From the NCBI RefSeq assembly GCF_001509475.1, contig NZ_LLZG01000047.1, forward strand, positions 62,001 through 126,000: a DNA stretch of 64,000 nucleotides, in the 5' to 3' direction. The notes beneath the pieces were generated by a model. It saw only the letters and a program-made list of their open reading frames with translations, made no database searches and had not been told where the DNA came from. A program made the translations under genes and the position numbers. Shown here in pieces: positions 15,909 through 24,441 of this stretch; position 1 is the first letter of the stretch, and each line of letters begins with the position of its first letter. This DNA is from Streptomyces regalis. GTDB lineage: Bacteria > Actinomycetota > Actinomycetes > Streptomycetales > Streptomycetaceae.

Positions 15909-18473
15909 CTACGAGGTGAAGTGGGCAGGCAGGTCGGGTGGCACGGGTGGGCGGCCCGCGGTGCCCTTGAGGGTGAGGACCATGGTCATGCCGCCGCCAG
16001 GGGTGTCTTCGGCGATGAGGGTGCCGCCCATGGCCTCGGCGAAGCCGCGGGCGACCGCGAGGCCGAGACCGACGCCGGCGCCGCGAGGGACGTCGCCGTA
16101 CCGTTGGAACGGCTCGAAGATCCTCTCCTTGGCCTCGTCGGGCACACCGGGGCCGCGGTCGACGACCCGCAGCTCGACCCGGTCGCCGAGCGTGCTGGCG
16201 GAGACCAGCACGACTTCGTTCTCCGGGCCGTACTTGACGGCGTTCTCCACGACATTGGCGACGGCCCGCTCGAGCAGGCCGGGGTCGGCCGTGATCATGG
16301 GCAGGGTTTCGGGAATCTCCAGGGCGACGGAGCCTTCGGGAACGCCGCCGAGGGCCATCGGCACCACTTCGTCCAGGTCCACTTCGCGGATCAGCGGGGT
16401 GACGGTGCCGGTCTGAAGGCGGGACATGTCGAGGAGGTTGCCCACGAGGTGGTCGAGACGGTCGGCGCCTTCCTCGATGCTCGCCAGGAGTTCCGCCTGG
16501 TCCTCTTCGGACCATTCGACGTCGTCGGAGCGCAGCGAGGTGACCGCGGCCTTGATGGTGGCCAGCGGGGTTCGAAGATCATGGCTGACGGCGGCGAGCA
16601 GCGCGGTGCGGATGCGGTTGCCCTCGGCCAGCTCGCGGGCCTGTCCGGCTTGCTGCTGGAGCCGCTGGCGGTCGAGGACGACGGCGGCGTGGGCGGCGAA
16701 GGCGGCCAGCACCCGGCGGTCCTCGGCGGGCAGCACCCGACCGGACAGGGCGAGTACGAGACGGTCGCCGACCGGCATGTCGACGTCGGCGTCCTCGGGG
16801 CGTTCGATCGGACGGGCCGTCCCGGCGCGGCCTGCGCAGGTCCAGGGCTCGATCTCGCTGCCCCGCTCCAGCAGCGCCACCGACTCCATGCCGAAGGTCT
16901 CCCGCACCCGCTCCAGCAGAGACTCCAGACCGTCCTCGCCCCGCAGCACACTGCCCGCCAGGAACGACAGCGTCTCGGACTCGGCGCGCAGCCGGGCCGC
17001 CTGGTGGGTGCGACGGGCGGCCAGGTCCACCACCGACGCGACCGACACCCCGACCCCGAAGAAGACGATGATGGCGAGGACGTTCGCCGGGTCGGCGATG
17101 ATCCAGGTGTGGGTGGGCGGGGTGAAGAAGTAGTTCAGCAGCAGCGAGCCGGCCGTGGCCGCGGCCAGCGCGGGCAGTAGTCCGCCGAGCAGTGCGGCGC
17201 CCACGGTCAGGGTCAGGAAGAGCAGGACCTCGTTGGCGAAGCCGGGTCCCTCGTCGGCGGGCCGGGTGTTCCACACCGAGGTGAGAAGCAGGGTGAGCAG
17301 TACCGGACCGACCACGCCGACCAGCCATCCGGCGATGATGCGGGGGCGGCCGAGCCTGCCGCGCCGCGCGACCGGCAGTCCGCGGCCTTTGGCGGCCTCC
17401 TCGTGGGTGACGATGTGGACGTCGAGGTCCGGTCCGGACTCGCGGGCCACCGTGGCGCTCACCCCGGGCCCGAGGGCGTACTGCCAGGTGCGCCGACGGC
17501 TGACGCCGAGCACGATCTGGGTGGCGTTGACGCTGCGGGCGAAGTCCAGCAGGGCCTGGGGGATGTCGTCGCCGACGACATGGTGGAAGGTGCCACCCAG
17601 GTCTTCGACGAGGGTGCGCTGCACGGCGAGTTCCTTGGGCGAGGCGGAGGTCAGCCCGTCGCTGCGGGAGATGTACACGGCCAGTACCTCACCGCCGGCG
17701 CCCTTCTCCGCCAGCCGGGCCGCTCGCCGGATCAGCGTCCGGCCCTCGGGGCCGCCGGTCAGCCCGACCACGATCCGCTCGCGCGCCTGCCAGGTGGAGC
17801 GGATGTCGTGTTCCCCGCGGTACTGCTGCAGATACTCGTCGACCCTGTCCGCAGTCCACAGCAGCGCCAGTTCCCGCAGTGCGGTGAGATTGCCCGGACG
17901 GAAGTAGTTCGAGAGCGCCGCGTCGACCTTGTCGGGCTTGTAGATGTTGCCGTGCGCCATCCGGCGGCGCAGGGCCTGCGGTGACATGTCGACCAGCTCT
18001 ATCTGGTCCGCCCGGCGCACCACCTCGTCGGGTACGGTCTCCCGCTGTCGTACGCCGGTTATCGACTCGACGACGTCGCCGAGCGACTCCAGGTGCTGGA
18101 TGTTGACGGTCGTGATGACGTCGATGCCGGCGTCCAGCAGCTCCTCGACGTCCTGACATCGCTTGGGGTTCCGGGAGCCCGGCACATTGGTGTGGGCCAG
18201 CTCGTCCACCAGAGCGACGGCCGGCCGGCGCTTCAGTACGGCGTCCACGTCCATCTCGGTGAACACCGCACCCCGGTACTCCAGCTCCCGGCGCGGGATC
18301 TGCTCCAGGCCGTGCAGCATCACCTCGGTGCGTGGCCGGTCGTGGTGCTCCAGGAAGGCCACCACACAGTCGGTGCCGCGCTCCACGCGGCGGTGCGCCT
18401 CGGACAGCATGGCGTACGTCTTGCCGACGCCCGGCGCCGCACCGAGATAGATCCGAAGCTTGCCGCGTGCCAT
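15909..18473 (-). CDS. kdpD: Osmosensitive K+ sensor histidine kinase KdpD
   Basis: Full length at 854 residues. N-terminal KdpD domain (1-210) with Walker A GAAPGVGKTYAML; UspA-like domain (~215-350) with GLTGGPEGRTLIRRAARLAE; four-helix DUF4118 membrane anchor (~375-485); GAF-like linker (~500-600); HisKA with SHDLRTPLATIKAA (phospho-His ~631); HATPase with the N-box ANVVENAVKYGPENE and DRGPGVPDEAKERIFEPF. KdpD senses low K+ and phosphorylates KdpE. All kinase motifs are intact, yet the upstream genes are only kdpF and a kdpE remnant, and kdpABC is absent. The kinase therefore has no local partner; it may talk to a KdpE elsewhere or be decaying. Confidence 0.95.
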   Translation of the reverse strand: MARGKLRIYLGAAPGVGKTYAMLSEAHRRVERGTDCVVAFLEHHDRPRTEVMLHGLEQIPRRELEYRGAVFTEMDVDAVLKRRPAVALVDELAHTNVPGSRNPKRCQDVEELLDAGIDVITTVNIQHLESLGDVVESITGVRQRETVPDEVVRRADQIELVDMSPQALRRRMAHGNIYKPDKVDAALSNYFRPGNLTALRELALLWTADRVDEYLQQYRGEHDIRSTWQARERIVVGLTGGPEGRTLIRRAARLAEKGAGGEVLAVYISRSDGLTSASPKELAVQRTLVEDLGGTFHHVVGDDIPQALLDFARSVNATQIVLGVSRRRTWQYALGPGVSATVARESGPDLDVHIVTHEEAAKGRGLPVARRGRLGRPRIIAGWLVGVVGPVLLTLLLTSVWNTRPADEGPGFANEVLLFLTLTVGAALLGGLLPALAAATAGSLLLNYFFTPPTHTWIIADPANVLAIIVFFGVGVSVASVVDLAARRTHQAARLRAESETLSFLAGSVLRGEDGLESLLERVRETFGMESVALLERGSEIEPWTCAGRAGTARPIERPEDADVDMPVGDRLVLALSGRVLPAEDRRVLAAFAAHAAVVLDRQRLQQQAGQARELAEGNRIRTALLAAVSHDLRTPLATIKAAVTSLRSDDVEWSEEDQAELLASIEEGADRLDHLVGNLLDMSRLQTGTVTPLIREVDLDEVVPMALGGVPEGSVALEIPETLPMITADPGLLERAVANVVENAVKYGPENEVVLVSASTLGDRVELRVVDRGPGVPDEAKERIFEPFQRYGDVPRGAGVGLGLAVARGFAEAMGGTLIAEDTPGGGMTMVLTLKGTAGRPPVPPDLPAHFTS

Positions 18474-18529
18474 GGTTCAGGGTTCCGATCGTTCTGCGCT
18501 TGCCAGGCCGGTACGGGACCGCAAGGAGA

Positions 18530-18689
18530 TCACACCTCGAAGCGGTACCCCATGCCCGGCTCGGTGATGAGATGTCGTGGTTCGAGGGGGTGCGTCTCCA
18601 GTTTGCGCCGCAGATGTGCCGGCCCGAGGGTGAGCACCACCACATGCGGCGGCACGGCGGCGGTCAGCCGGAGGGCCGTGGTGCCGTGC
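18530..18689 (-). pseudogene. kdpE: KdpE response regulator, internally deleted remnant
   Basis: One uninterrupted minus-strand frame joins GTTALRLTAAVPPHVVVLTLG, the first half of a KdpE receiver with the phospho-acceptor position of VVVLDLG changed to T, directly to HLRRKLETHPLEPRHLITEP followed by GMGYRFEV and a stop, the C-terminal winged helix. The middle of the receiver and most of the DNA-binding domain (~150 residues) are gone, and no start codon precedes it. It lies between kdpF and kdpD. This is the clearest mark of loss at this locus. Confidence 0.8.
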
Positions 18690-18779
18690 TCAGAACCTAT
18701 TCGGGAAGATCAGCGCGAGGACCAGATAGCCCGGCAGGGCCACGGCCACGATCAGCCCGACGACGTTCTCGGCGCTTAC
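18690..18779 (-). pseudogene. kdpF: KdpF peptide gene with lost start codon
   Basis: Twenty-nine codons read VSAENVVGLIVAVALPGYLV followed by LALIFPNRF, the canonical single-helix KdpF that stabilises the KdpFABC K+ pump. In relatives the start is GTG or ATG and overlaps the stop of the preceding small gene. Here the first codon is GTA, so the overlap has become a TAA stop of that gene and no start remains. kdpA, kdpB and kdpC, which should follow, are missing. It is annotated as a pseudogene because of the start mutation and the absent partners; readthrough or a non-standard start cannot be excluded. Confidence 0.7.
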
Positions 18780-18859
18780 AGCCGACCCACCCCTCGGGCG
18801 ATGAGTGCCACCAGGGCGAACAGCGCGACCGTGGCACATACGAAGGCCACATCGGCCAT
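18776..18859 (-). CDS. 27-aa membrane peptide upstream of kdpF
   Basis: ATG at 18859 with GAGCTCGCG upstream. The product, MADVAFVCATVALFALVALI then ARGVGRL, is one hydrophobic helix with a basic end. Similar mini-genes precede kdpF in streptomycete kdp operons. Its TAA stop shares bases with the first codon of kdpF. If transcribed it would be the first cistron of the broken operon. It is too short for confident homology, but the position and composition fit well. Confidence 0.6.
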   Translation of the reverse strand: MADVAFVCATVALFALVALIARGVGRL

Positions 18860-19085
18860 CGCGAGCTCCTAGACGAGATTTGGAAGGGACGGACCTCTGG
18901 AAGTAACCCCACTGCAACGCCAATTAACCCCTCGTTGACGCCGTTCCTACGTCCGCGGCCGCTTCTTTGACGCGTTTCTAACGCGGTCGCGCCCGATCTG
19001 CGAAGTTAAAAGGGTTCGTCATCCCGCCCCCGGACGCGAGGGAGACTGTCAGTAGGGGGACACACACCGTCCGCGGGAGATGGTG
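18860..19085. promoter_or_regulatory. Divergent kdp / protease control region with direct repeat
   Basis: This 226-bp region is AT-richer than its surroundings. Two similar 17-mers, TTGACGCCGTTCCTACG (18935) and TTGACGCGTTTCTAACG (18967), match at 13 positions and start 32 bp apart, about three helical turns. TTGACGCGTTT recurs exactly at 50126, upstream of nhaP. This suggests a regulator binding site or overlapping -35 elements. CGCGGGAG before 19086 is the protease ribosome-binding site. Confidence 0.4.
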
Positions 19086-20216
19086 ATGAAGGGCTCGGTA
19101 CGGATGGGACGCGTTCTCGGGGTGCCGTTGCGCCTCCACTGGACGGTGCCCCTGCTCGTGGTGCTCTTCGGGTACGGCCTGGGCAGCCGGACACTCCCGG
19201 CCGGGGTTCCGGACCAGTCGAACGCCACCTATACGCTCGCCGGTCTGGCCGGTGCCCTGCTGCTTCTTGCGAGCCTTCTGGCTCACGAGGCCGCCCACGC
19301 GGTCACGGCCCGCAGGAAGGGCATCCCGGTCAAGAGCATCACGCTGTGGGCGTTGGGCGGGATGACGGAGATGGACAGGCCGCGTGCCGCCGATGCTGCC
19401 TTTCTGGTGGCCGTGAGCGGTCCGCTCACCAGCCTGATCGTCGGTGCGGCGGCGTTCGGGGCGGGCATCGGGCTGGACGCCATCTCCAGCTGGCAGGTTC
19501 CTGCAGCGGTCCTGCTGTGGCTCGGCTGGGTGAACGGCCTCCTGGCCGTGTTCAATCTGCTGCCGGCCGCGCCGCTCGACGGAGGACGCGTCGTACAGGC
19601 GGTGATGTGGTGGCGTACCGGAGACCGGGACCGGGCCGAGCGGGCAGCCGCCCGCAGCGGGCAGGTCCTCGGCATGCTGCTGATCGCCGTCGGCTGGATC
19701 TCCGTCCTGTACGGCGTCTGGAGCGGTCTGTGGCTGGCAGTCATAGGCTTCTTCGTCCTGATCGTCGCCGGGGCGGAACGTCAGCGCGCCCGGATGGCCC
19801 CGGCCCTGCGCGGAGTACGAGCGGCCGATGCCATGTCGACTCCCGTGGAGACCTGCCAGGACTGGCTGACCGTGGAACGCTGCATCGAGGATGTGGCCCT
19901 TCGGGCCCACCACTCGATGCTGCCCGTGATCGACTTCGGAGGACACCCCAGCGGCCTGCTGCACCTGCCGCGGCTCGCGAGGATCCCCGCACAGCAGCGG
20001 GAGACACTGCGTGCGCGTGACGTCGCGACCCCGCTGTCGCAAGGGGCCACGTGCGCGCCGGACGACCTGCTGGAAGACGTACTGGAAAAGCTCTCCCCGG
20101 GCAGCGGCATGCGCATCCTCGTCATCGAAGGACAGCGTCTGGTGGGCATCATCACCGCGCGTGACATCTCCCGGATCGTCCAGCGTCACGCGCTTCGCGG
20201 CACGGAGGGCCGGTGA
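19086..20216 (+). CDS. Site-2-type zinc metalloprotease with CBS pair
   Basis: A 376-residue polytopic membrane protease of the S2P/M50 family (SpoIVFB-CBS type). The zinc motif HEAAH lies near residue 67 (LLAHEAAHAVTARRKGI), and the second metal ligand site is FNLLPAAPLDGGRV near 160. About six hydrophobic segments cover residues 10-235. The C-terminal third (~240-370) is a CBS domain pair (VRAADAMSTPVETCQDW; GQRLVGIITARDISRIV), which in this family senses nucleotides. Such proteases cleave membrane-bound regulators. I prefer the second ATG, 6 bp from GGGAG. It is divergent from the kdp remnants; the substrate is unknown. Confidence 0.92.
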   Translation: MKGSVRMGRVLGVPLRLHWTVPLLVVLFGYGLGSRTLPAGVPDQSNATYTLAGLAGALLLLASLLAHEAAHAVTARRKGIPVKSITLWALGGMTEMDRPRAADAAFLVAVSGPLTSLIVGAAAFGAGIGLDAISSWQVPAAVLLWLGWVNGLLAVFNLLPAAPLDGGRVVQAVMWWRTGDRDRAERAAARSGQVLGMLLIAVGWISVLYGVWSGLWLAVIGFFVLIVAGAERQRARMAPALRGVRAADAMSTPVETCQDWLTVERCIEDVALRAHHSMLPVIDFGGHPSGLLHLPRLARIPAQQRETLRARDVATPLSQGATCAPDDLLEDVLEKLSPGSGMRILVIEGQRLVGIITARDISRIVQRHALRGTEGR

Positions 20217-20301
20217 TCTCCGGCATGATCCGCCGGGCAGTTCCACCTCCGCTCCCGCGAGCCCTCCGATGTGAAGAGCACGGCATCAAAGCCGTATAAA
20301 G

Positions 20302-20320
20302 ATTGCCGGAACAAGGCAAT
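20302..20320. promoter_or_regulatory. Spaced palindrome upstream of NfeD-flotillin operon
   Basis: ATTGCC-N7-GGCAAT, with GCCGTATAAAG immediately upstream resembling a -10 region, 72 bp before the NfeD-like start. The same 6-7-6 palindrome is present at 50174-50192. It is a candidate operator of an unidentified regulator. Confidence 0.45.
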
Positions 20321-20392
20321 GTCCTTGGTGGAGCCTTCGTGCGAGCATGCGGTCACTGGCCAGGTGACGGCGACGAGAGGCGGTGAACGCGG

Positions 20393-20908
20393 ATGGCCTG
20401 GTTTCTCGGACTGGGCATCGCGGGGGTCGCACTCCTCGTGCTGTCGCTCGTCTTCGACGGTGTCCTCGAGGGACTCTTCGACGGTGTCGACGTACTGGAC
20501 GGACTGTTCGACGGGTGGCTGTCGCTTCCGGTCATCGCCGGATTCGTCTCCATGCTCGGCTTCTCCGGTGCGATCGCCATGGGCACCACCGGGCTGGGCG
20601 CCGTGGGCGCCACCGTGATCGGCGTACCTGCCGGAGTCGGCACAGGTTGGCTCGCGTATCGCCTCAGCCGTGCACTGATGAGCGACCGGTCCGGTGCCGC
20701 CCCTCGCGACGACGACCTGATCGGCATCCCGGGATCGGTGGTCACCGCCATTCCGGCCGACGGCTACGGCGAGGTGCTGGTCCGCCTGGCCGGGCAACCG
20801 GTGAAGCTCGCGGCGAAGAGTCCGATCCCCGTGGCGCGCGGCGCGGAGGTCTGGGTGGAGGAGGCGCTGTCGCAGACAGCGGTCTCCGTACGCCTGGTGG
20901 AACGCTGA
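20393..20908 (+). CDS. NfeD-like membrane protein (long-type, OB-fold tail)
   Basis: A 171-residue protein with an N-terminal helix (WFLGLGIAGVALLVLSLVF), a second hydrophobic block (~45-85), and a C-terminal soluble beta domain (PGSVVTAIPADGYGEVLVRL then VARGAEVWVEEALS) like the OB fold of NfeD/YqiJ proteins. These proteins accompany SPFH proteins and help form membrane microdomains. A flotillin gene follows 120 bp downstream on the same strand, as expected. The ATG has GAGAGGCGG upstream. A palindrome at 20302 lies in the probable promoter region. Confidence 0.8.
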   Translation: MAWFLGLGIAGVALLVLSLVFDGVLEGLFDGVDVLDGLFDGWLSLPVIAGFVSMLGFSGAIAMGTTGLGAVGATVIGVPAGVGTGWLAYRLSRALMSDRSGAAPRDDDLIGIPGSVVTAIPADGYGEVLVRLAGQPVKLAAKSPIPVARGAEVWVEEALSQTAVSVRLVER

Positions 20909-21027
20909 TTCACCGCGCCGCCGCGCATGCCCGGTATCGAACCAACGGTGCCGATCTATCCACATGAATCATCCACACGTACCCATATCGATCTGCCGTC
21001 CCCTGGGAGGGCTGAGGGGAATTCGTC

Positions 21028-22461
21028 ATGAGCCCAGTCGTGATCGCCGTCATTGGCGTCGTCGTACTCCTGGTCCTGCTCGGCCTGGTTGTCGTCACCC
21101 GCTACAAGGTGGCGGGGCCGAGCGAGGCGTTCATCGTCACCGGACGGCGCGGCAAGAAGGCGACCGACCCGGAGACCGGCCGGGTCTTCACCGACAACAG
21201 CGGCCAGAAGGTCGTGGTCGGCGGCGGTGTCTTCGTCGTGCCGTTCGTGCAGCAGAAGTTCACCCTCGACCTGTCCTCGCGGCACATCCCGGTCGCGGTG
21301 CGTGGCGCCGTCACGCTGCGCGGGGTCAAGGCCCACCTCGAAGGCGTCGCCATCGTCAAGGTCGGCGGCAGCGAGGACTCCATCCGCGCTGCGGCCCAGC
21401 GGTTCCTGATGCAGCAGGACGGCATCGTCGGCTTCACCCAGGAAGTGCTCTCGGGTGCGCTGCGCGCCATCGTGGGCCGGATGTCGGTGGAGGACATCAT
21501 CCGCGACCGGGCCGCGTTCGCGGGCCAGGTCGCCGAGGAGGCCGAGGCGAGCCTGTCCGGGCAGGGCCTGGTGCTGGACGCCTTCCAGATCCAGGACATC
21601 ACCACCGAGGGCTCCTACCTGGAGGACCTCGGCCGTCCGGAGGCCGCTCGCGCCAAGCAGGAGGCCGACATCGCCGAGGCGGTGGCCCGGCGTGCCGCCG
21701 AGCAGGCGCGGCTGAAGGCCGAGGAGGAAATCGCCATCGCGCAGCGGACGTTCGCGCTCAAGCAGGCCGAGATCAAGGCCGAGACCGACGAGGCCGCCGC
21801 GCGCGCCGCTGCCGCGGGTCCGCTGGCCGAGGCCGCCCGGTCGCAGGAGGTGCTGAGCGAGCAGGAGAAGGTCGCCGAGCGGCAGGCCGCGCTGACCGAC
21901 CGTGAGTTGGACACCAAGGTCCGCAAGCCCGCCGACGCCGCGCGCTACCAGGCCGAGCAGGAGGCCGAGGCCCGCCGGATCGCCCTGGTCAAGCAGGCCG
22001 AGGCGGATGCGCAGCGGTCCCGGCTGACCGGTGAGGGCGAGAAGGCGCACCGCGCCGCGCTCGCCGACGCGGTCCGTATCGAGGGCGAGGCCGAGGCCGC
22101 CGCCATCGGCGCCAAGGGTGCCGCCGAGGCCGAGGCGATGCAGAAGAAGGCCGACGCGTTCGCCCAGTACGGCGACGCGGCCGTGCTGCAGATGCTGGTC
22201 GAGGTGCTGCCGCAGGTCGTCGCCAAGGCGTCCGAGCCGCTCAGCGCCATCGACAAGATGACGGTCATCTCGACGGACGGGGCGAGCCAGCTGTCGCGCA
22301 CCGTCGCCGACAACGTCGCCCAGGGCGTCGAACTCCTCAGCTCCACCACCGGAGTCGACCTCGCCGGGCTCCTGAAGAACATCACCCAGCGGGCCGGCGG
22401 TTCACAGCCCGCGACCACGGCACCCGCCGAGGTCAACGGGAAGGTCGAAATCACCGGCTGA
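21028..22461 (+). CDS. Flotillin (SPFH family)
   Basis: 477 residues. One N-terminal helix (VVIAVIGVVVLLVLLGLVVV) is followed by an SPFH/band 7 domain (~25-200) with GPSEAFIVTGRRGKK. A long Ala/Glu-rich coiled coil (~205-390: EARRIALVKQAEADAQRSR) and a flotillin C-terminal oligomerisation segment (AVLQMLVEVLPQVVAKASEP) follow. Flotillins scaffold functional membrane microdomains. ATG with GAGGGG upstream. It forms an operon with the preceding NfeD-like gene and ends in a strong hairpin. It is one of three SPFH loci in this window. Confidence 0.93.
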   Translation: MSPVVIAVIGVVVLLVLLGLVVVTRYKVAGPSEAFIVTGRRGKKATDPETGRVFTDNSGQKVVVGGGVFVVPFVQQKFTLDLSSRHIPVAVRGAVTLRGVKAHLEGVAIVKVGGSEDSIRAAAQRFLMQQDGIVGFTQEVLSGALRAIVGRMSVEDIIRDRAAFAGQVAEEAEASLSGQGLVLDAFQIQDITTEGSYLEDLGRPEAARAKQEADIAEAVARRAAEQARLKAEEEIAIAQRTFALKQAEIKAETDEAAARAAAAGPLAEAARSQEVLSEQEKVAERQAALTDRELDTKVRKPADAARYQAEQEAEARRIALVKQAEADAQRSRLTGEGEKAHRAALADAVRIEGEAEAAAIGAKGAAEAEAMQKKADAFAQYGDAAVLQMLVEVLPQVVAKASEPLSAIDKMTVISTDGASQLSRTVADNVAQGVELLSSTTGVDLAGLLKNITQRAGGSQPATTAPAEVNGKVEITG

Positions 22462-22485
22462 CATCAGTACTGAGCAGCGGAGCGA

Positions 22486-22513
22486 GCCCGGGCGGCCCTT
22501 GAGCCGCCCGGGC
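22486..22513 (+). terminator. 11-bp hairpin after flotillin
   Basis: GCCCGGGCGGC, loop CCTTGA, GCCGCCCGGGC, 24 bp after the flotillin stop. It is a strong GC stem without a U-tract. Confidence 0.7.
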
Positions 22514-22551
22514 CTGTGGTCGCTGGGTGGTTTCCCGGAAGTGGAGTGTGA

Positions 22552-22908
22552 GTGGTGTTCCTGTGGCTTTGGCTGATCGGCTGGTCGGCGTTCGTCCTGC
22601 CCCTGGCGTTCGCCTCGTTGCGCGGCTGGGCGCCCAAGTCGGTCCGGCGCCGGACCACTCCGTGGGGCATACGGGTACGGGGAGTCGCTCTGCTGGTCTT
22701 TTGGGCCGGCGGGCTGATGGTTCCGCTGCTGCGGCAGAGTGGCTTGGACACCGAGGACGCCGCGTTCCTCGGGTCCATCGTGCAGGCCGGCTTCTTGATG
22801 TTCGGAGCCGGGCTGATGGTCGGCTCGCAGTTGGGGGAGTGGTTCTACCGAAGGGCTGTTCAGCCGAAGGCACTAGACGAGACGCCGGGCAGCGGTGGGC
22901 GGCCATGA
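22552..22908 (+). CDS. Small membrane protein coupled to next gene
   Basis: 118 residues with hydrophobic segments at ~3-22 (FLWLWLIGWSAFVLPLAFA), ~44-64 (GVALLVFWAGGLMVPLL) and ~75-96. A GTG start with GGAAGTGGAG upstream. The TGA stop overlaps the ATG of the following membrane protein (ATGA), so the two are translationally coupled. No family is recognised. Confidence 0.75.
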   Translation: MVFLWLWLIGWSAFVLPLAFASLRGWAPKSVRRRTTPWGIRVRGVALLVFWAGGLMVPLLRQSGLDTEDAAFLGSIVQAGFLMFGAGLMVGSQLGEWFYRRAVQPKALDETPGSGGRP

Positions 22909-24194
22909 CGCACACGACGACCGGGATCGCGCATCCCGCGACGGCGTTCGCTCTCGCCGGGTTCCGTCGGCGCGCCTGGAGCTGGCTCGGGGGCGGACTC
23001 GGGGCCATGGTTGTCGGGCTGATGGTCGGTCCGCCCGCCGACGAAGCCGGAATCGGCTGGCTGAACGACATCGCCGTCTTCTGTGTGGGAGGCGGCCCGG
23101 TCGCTGCCGTCGTCGGCGTGGCGGCCCTCGTCAACTACCGCCGTATGCGGCGCGCCTTGTCCGCCCACCCATGGATCGCCTGCTCCGCCGTGGGCATCCC
23201 ACCCCGACAGGGCAATCCCCGCACGGTACTGCGCCACCCATTGACAGGTGACGTGATCCCGCTGTCGGTCCGTACGCTGCCGCAGCGGTATCACCTGGCC
23301 AACCCGGATCCCGGAGGCGTGCTGTGGTGGTGCGGCGACGCGCGCACCGGTGGAGTCCTCGCGCAGCCCGGCGGCGTCGACCTGCTGTGGGCAGGCCGCA
23401 CCCGAACCGGGCGGCGACGCCGCAGGGATGCGTCGACGGCGGAACGAGAGGGTCTTCTGAACAGGCCGCGGCCCCGGCAGCCGCAGACGATCGGGGGCGA
23501 CCAACTCACCCAGGGCCGGGAGCCGGATCTGTCGTACGCGGCCATGGCCGAAGCGGCCCGCCGACTGGCAATCGCGGACGAGGACGGAACCGCCCCGCAC
23601 CGCGAACCCGACATCCGTGGCGTGCCCTGGTGGCGCGTGCCCGCCCTGCTGGAGATCTCGTACGTCTGGCCGACCGTGGTCAACGCGGCTTTCGCGATCG
23701 CGATGGCGCTGACGTGGTGGCTGCTGGGCAAGGACCGGGACATCGCGGTGCCGCTGATCCTCGCGGTTCTGTCCGGCTTCAACGCACTCCGGTTCGGGCA
23801 CCGGATGATTCGGGGGATGCCCGGGGTGAAGGCCTTGGTGCGGGCCGCCCGGGTGCCCGTTCCCGTACCCAAACGCTACGTTCTGCTGTCCGGCCCCGAC
23901 GACGGACTGGTCCTGGTGCTCTTCGCCGCACATGGTGGCCCGGACGATCCGCCGGAAGCCGCCATGGAAGTCAACCCGCCGGGCCCGCGCAGGCATCCCA
24001 GGCGCGGTATGCCCCCGGTGGTCGGCACGGTCGATCTGCACGGCTGGCTCGACGCCGGCCCCGTCGTCGTCCCGTGGATCGAGGGCCGACCCCTATGGCC
24101 ACGGCACGCGTACGAATCGGTGAACCTCAATGACCGGCAGGACCGGGACTACTTCGCAGCCCTGGTCGGAGGCGTGGGTGCGAAGGCGACATGA
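22905..24194 (+). CDS. Polytopic membrane protein of unknown function
   Basis: 429 residues. Two N-terminal helices (SWLGGGLGAMVVGLMVG; VFCVGGGPVAAVVGVAALVN) precede a long soluble part (~70-240) with HPWIACSAVGIPPRQGNPRT and VLWWCGDARTGGVLAQPGG. Two further helices (~255-300) and a second soluble domain ending in DRQDRDYFAALVGG follow. The repeated pattern of two helices plus a beta-rich domain suggests an internal duplication. The start is fixed by the ATGA overlap with the preceding gene. The family is not recognised; a membrane-bound regulatory or PH-like protein is possible. Confidence 0.75.
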   Translation: MTHTTTGIAHPATAFALAGFRRRAWSWLGGGLGAMVVGLMVGPPADEAGIGWLNDIAVFCVGGGPVAAVVGVAALVNYRRMRRALSAHPWIACSAVGIPPRQGNPRTVLRHPLTGDVIPLSVRTLPQRYHLANPDPGGVLWWCGDARTGGVLAQPGGVDLLWAGRTRTGRRRRRDASTAEREGLLNRPRPRQPQTIGGDQLTQGREPDLSYAAMAEAARRLAIADEDGTAPHREPDIRGVPWWRVPALLEISYVWPTVVNAAFAIAMALTWWLLGKDRDIAVPLILAVLSGFNALRFGHRMIRGMPGVKALVRAARVPVPVPKRYVLLSGPDDGLVLVLFAAHGGPDDPPEAAMEVNPPGPRRHPRRGMPPVVGTVDLHGWLDAGPVVVPWIEGRPLWPRHAYESVNLNDRQDRDYFAALVGGVGAKAT

Positions 24195-24441
24195 GTCGGA
24201 CGGGTCCGGATGCTCTCGTTCGTGAGGGTGAAGGGCGTTGCATGGCGGGCGCCGGCCGATGCGCGCAGCTCGATCTCGCCAGGGGGGCCAGCCGTCCCGG
24301 TCGAGGTCCCAGTGCGTTCGTCCCACGGTCACCTGACCGTCCTGCTCCAGACGGGGTGGCCGGCTGCCGTCGCACCTGGTCGACCACCGCGTCCGTCGGG
24401 CGCAACGTGCGAGGCCATGTCCGGCACCCAGGGGCGAAGGC

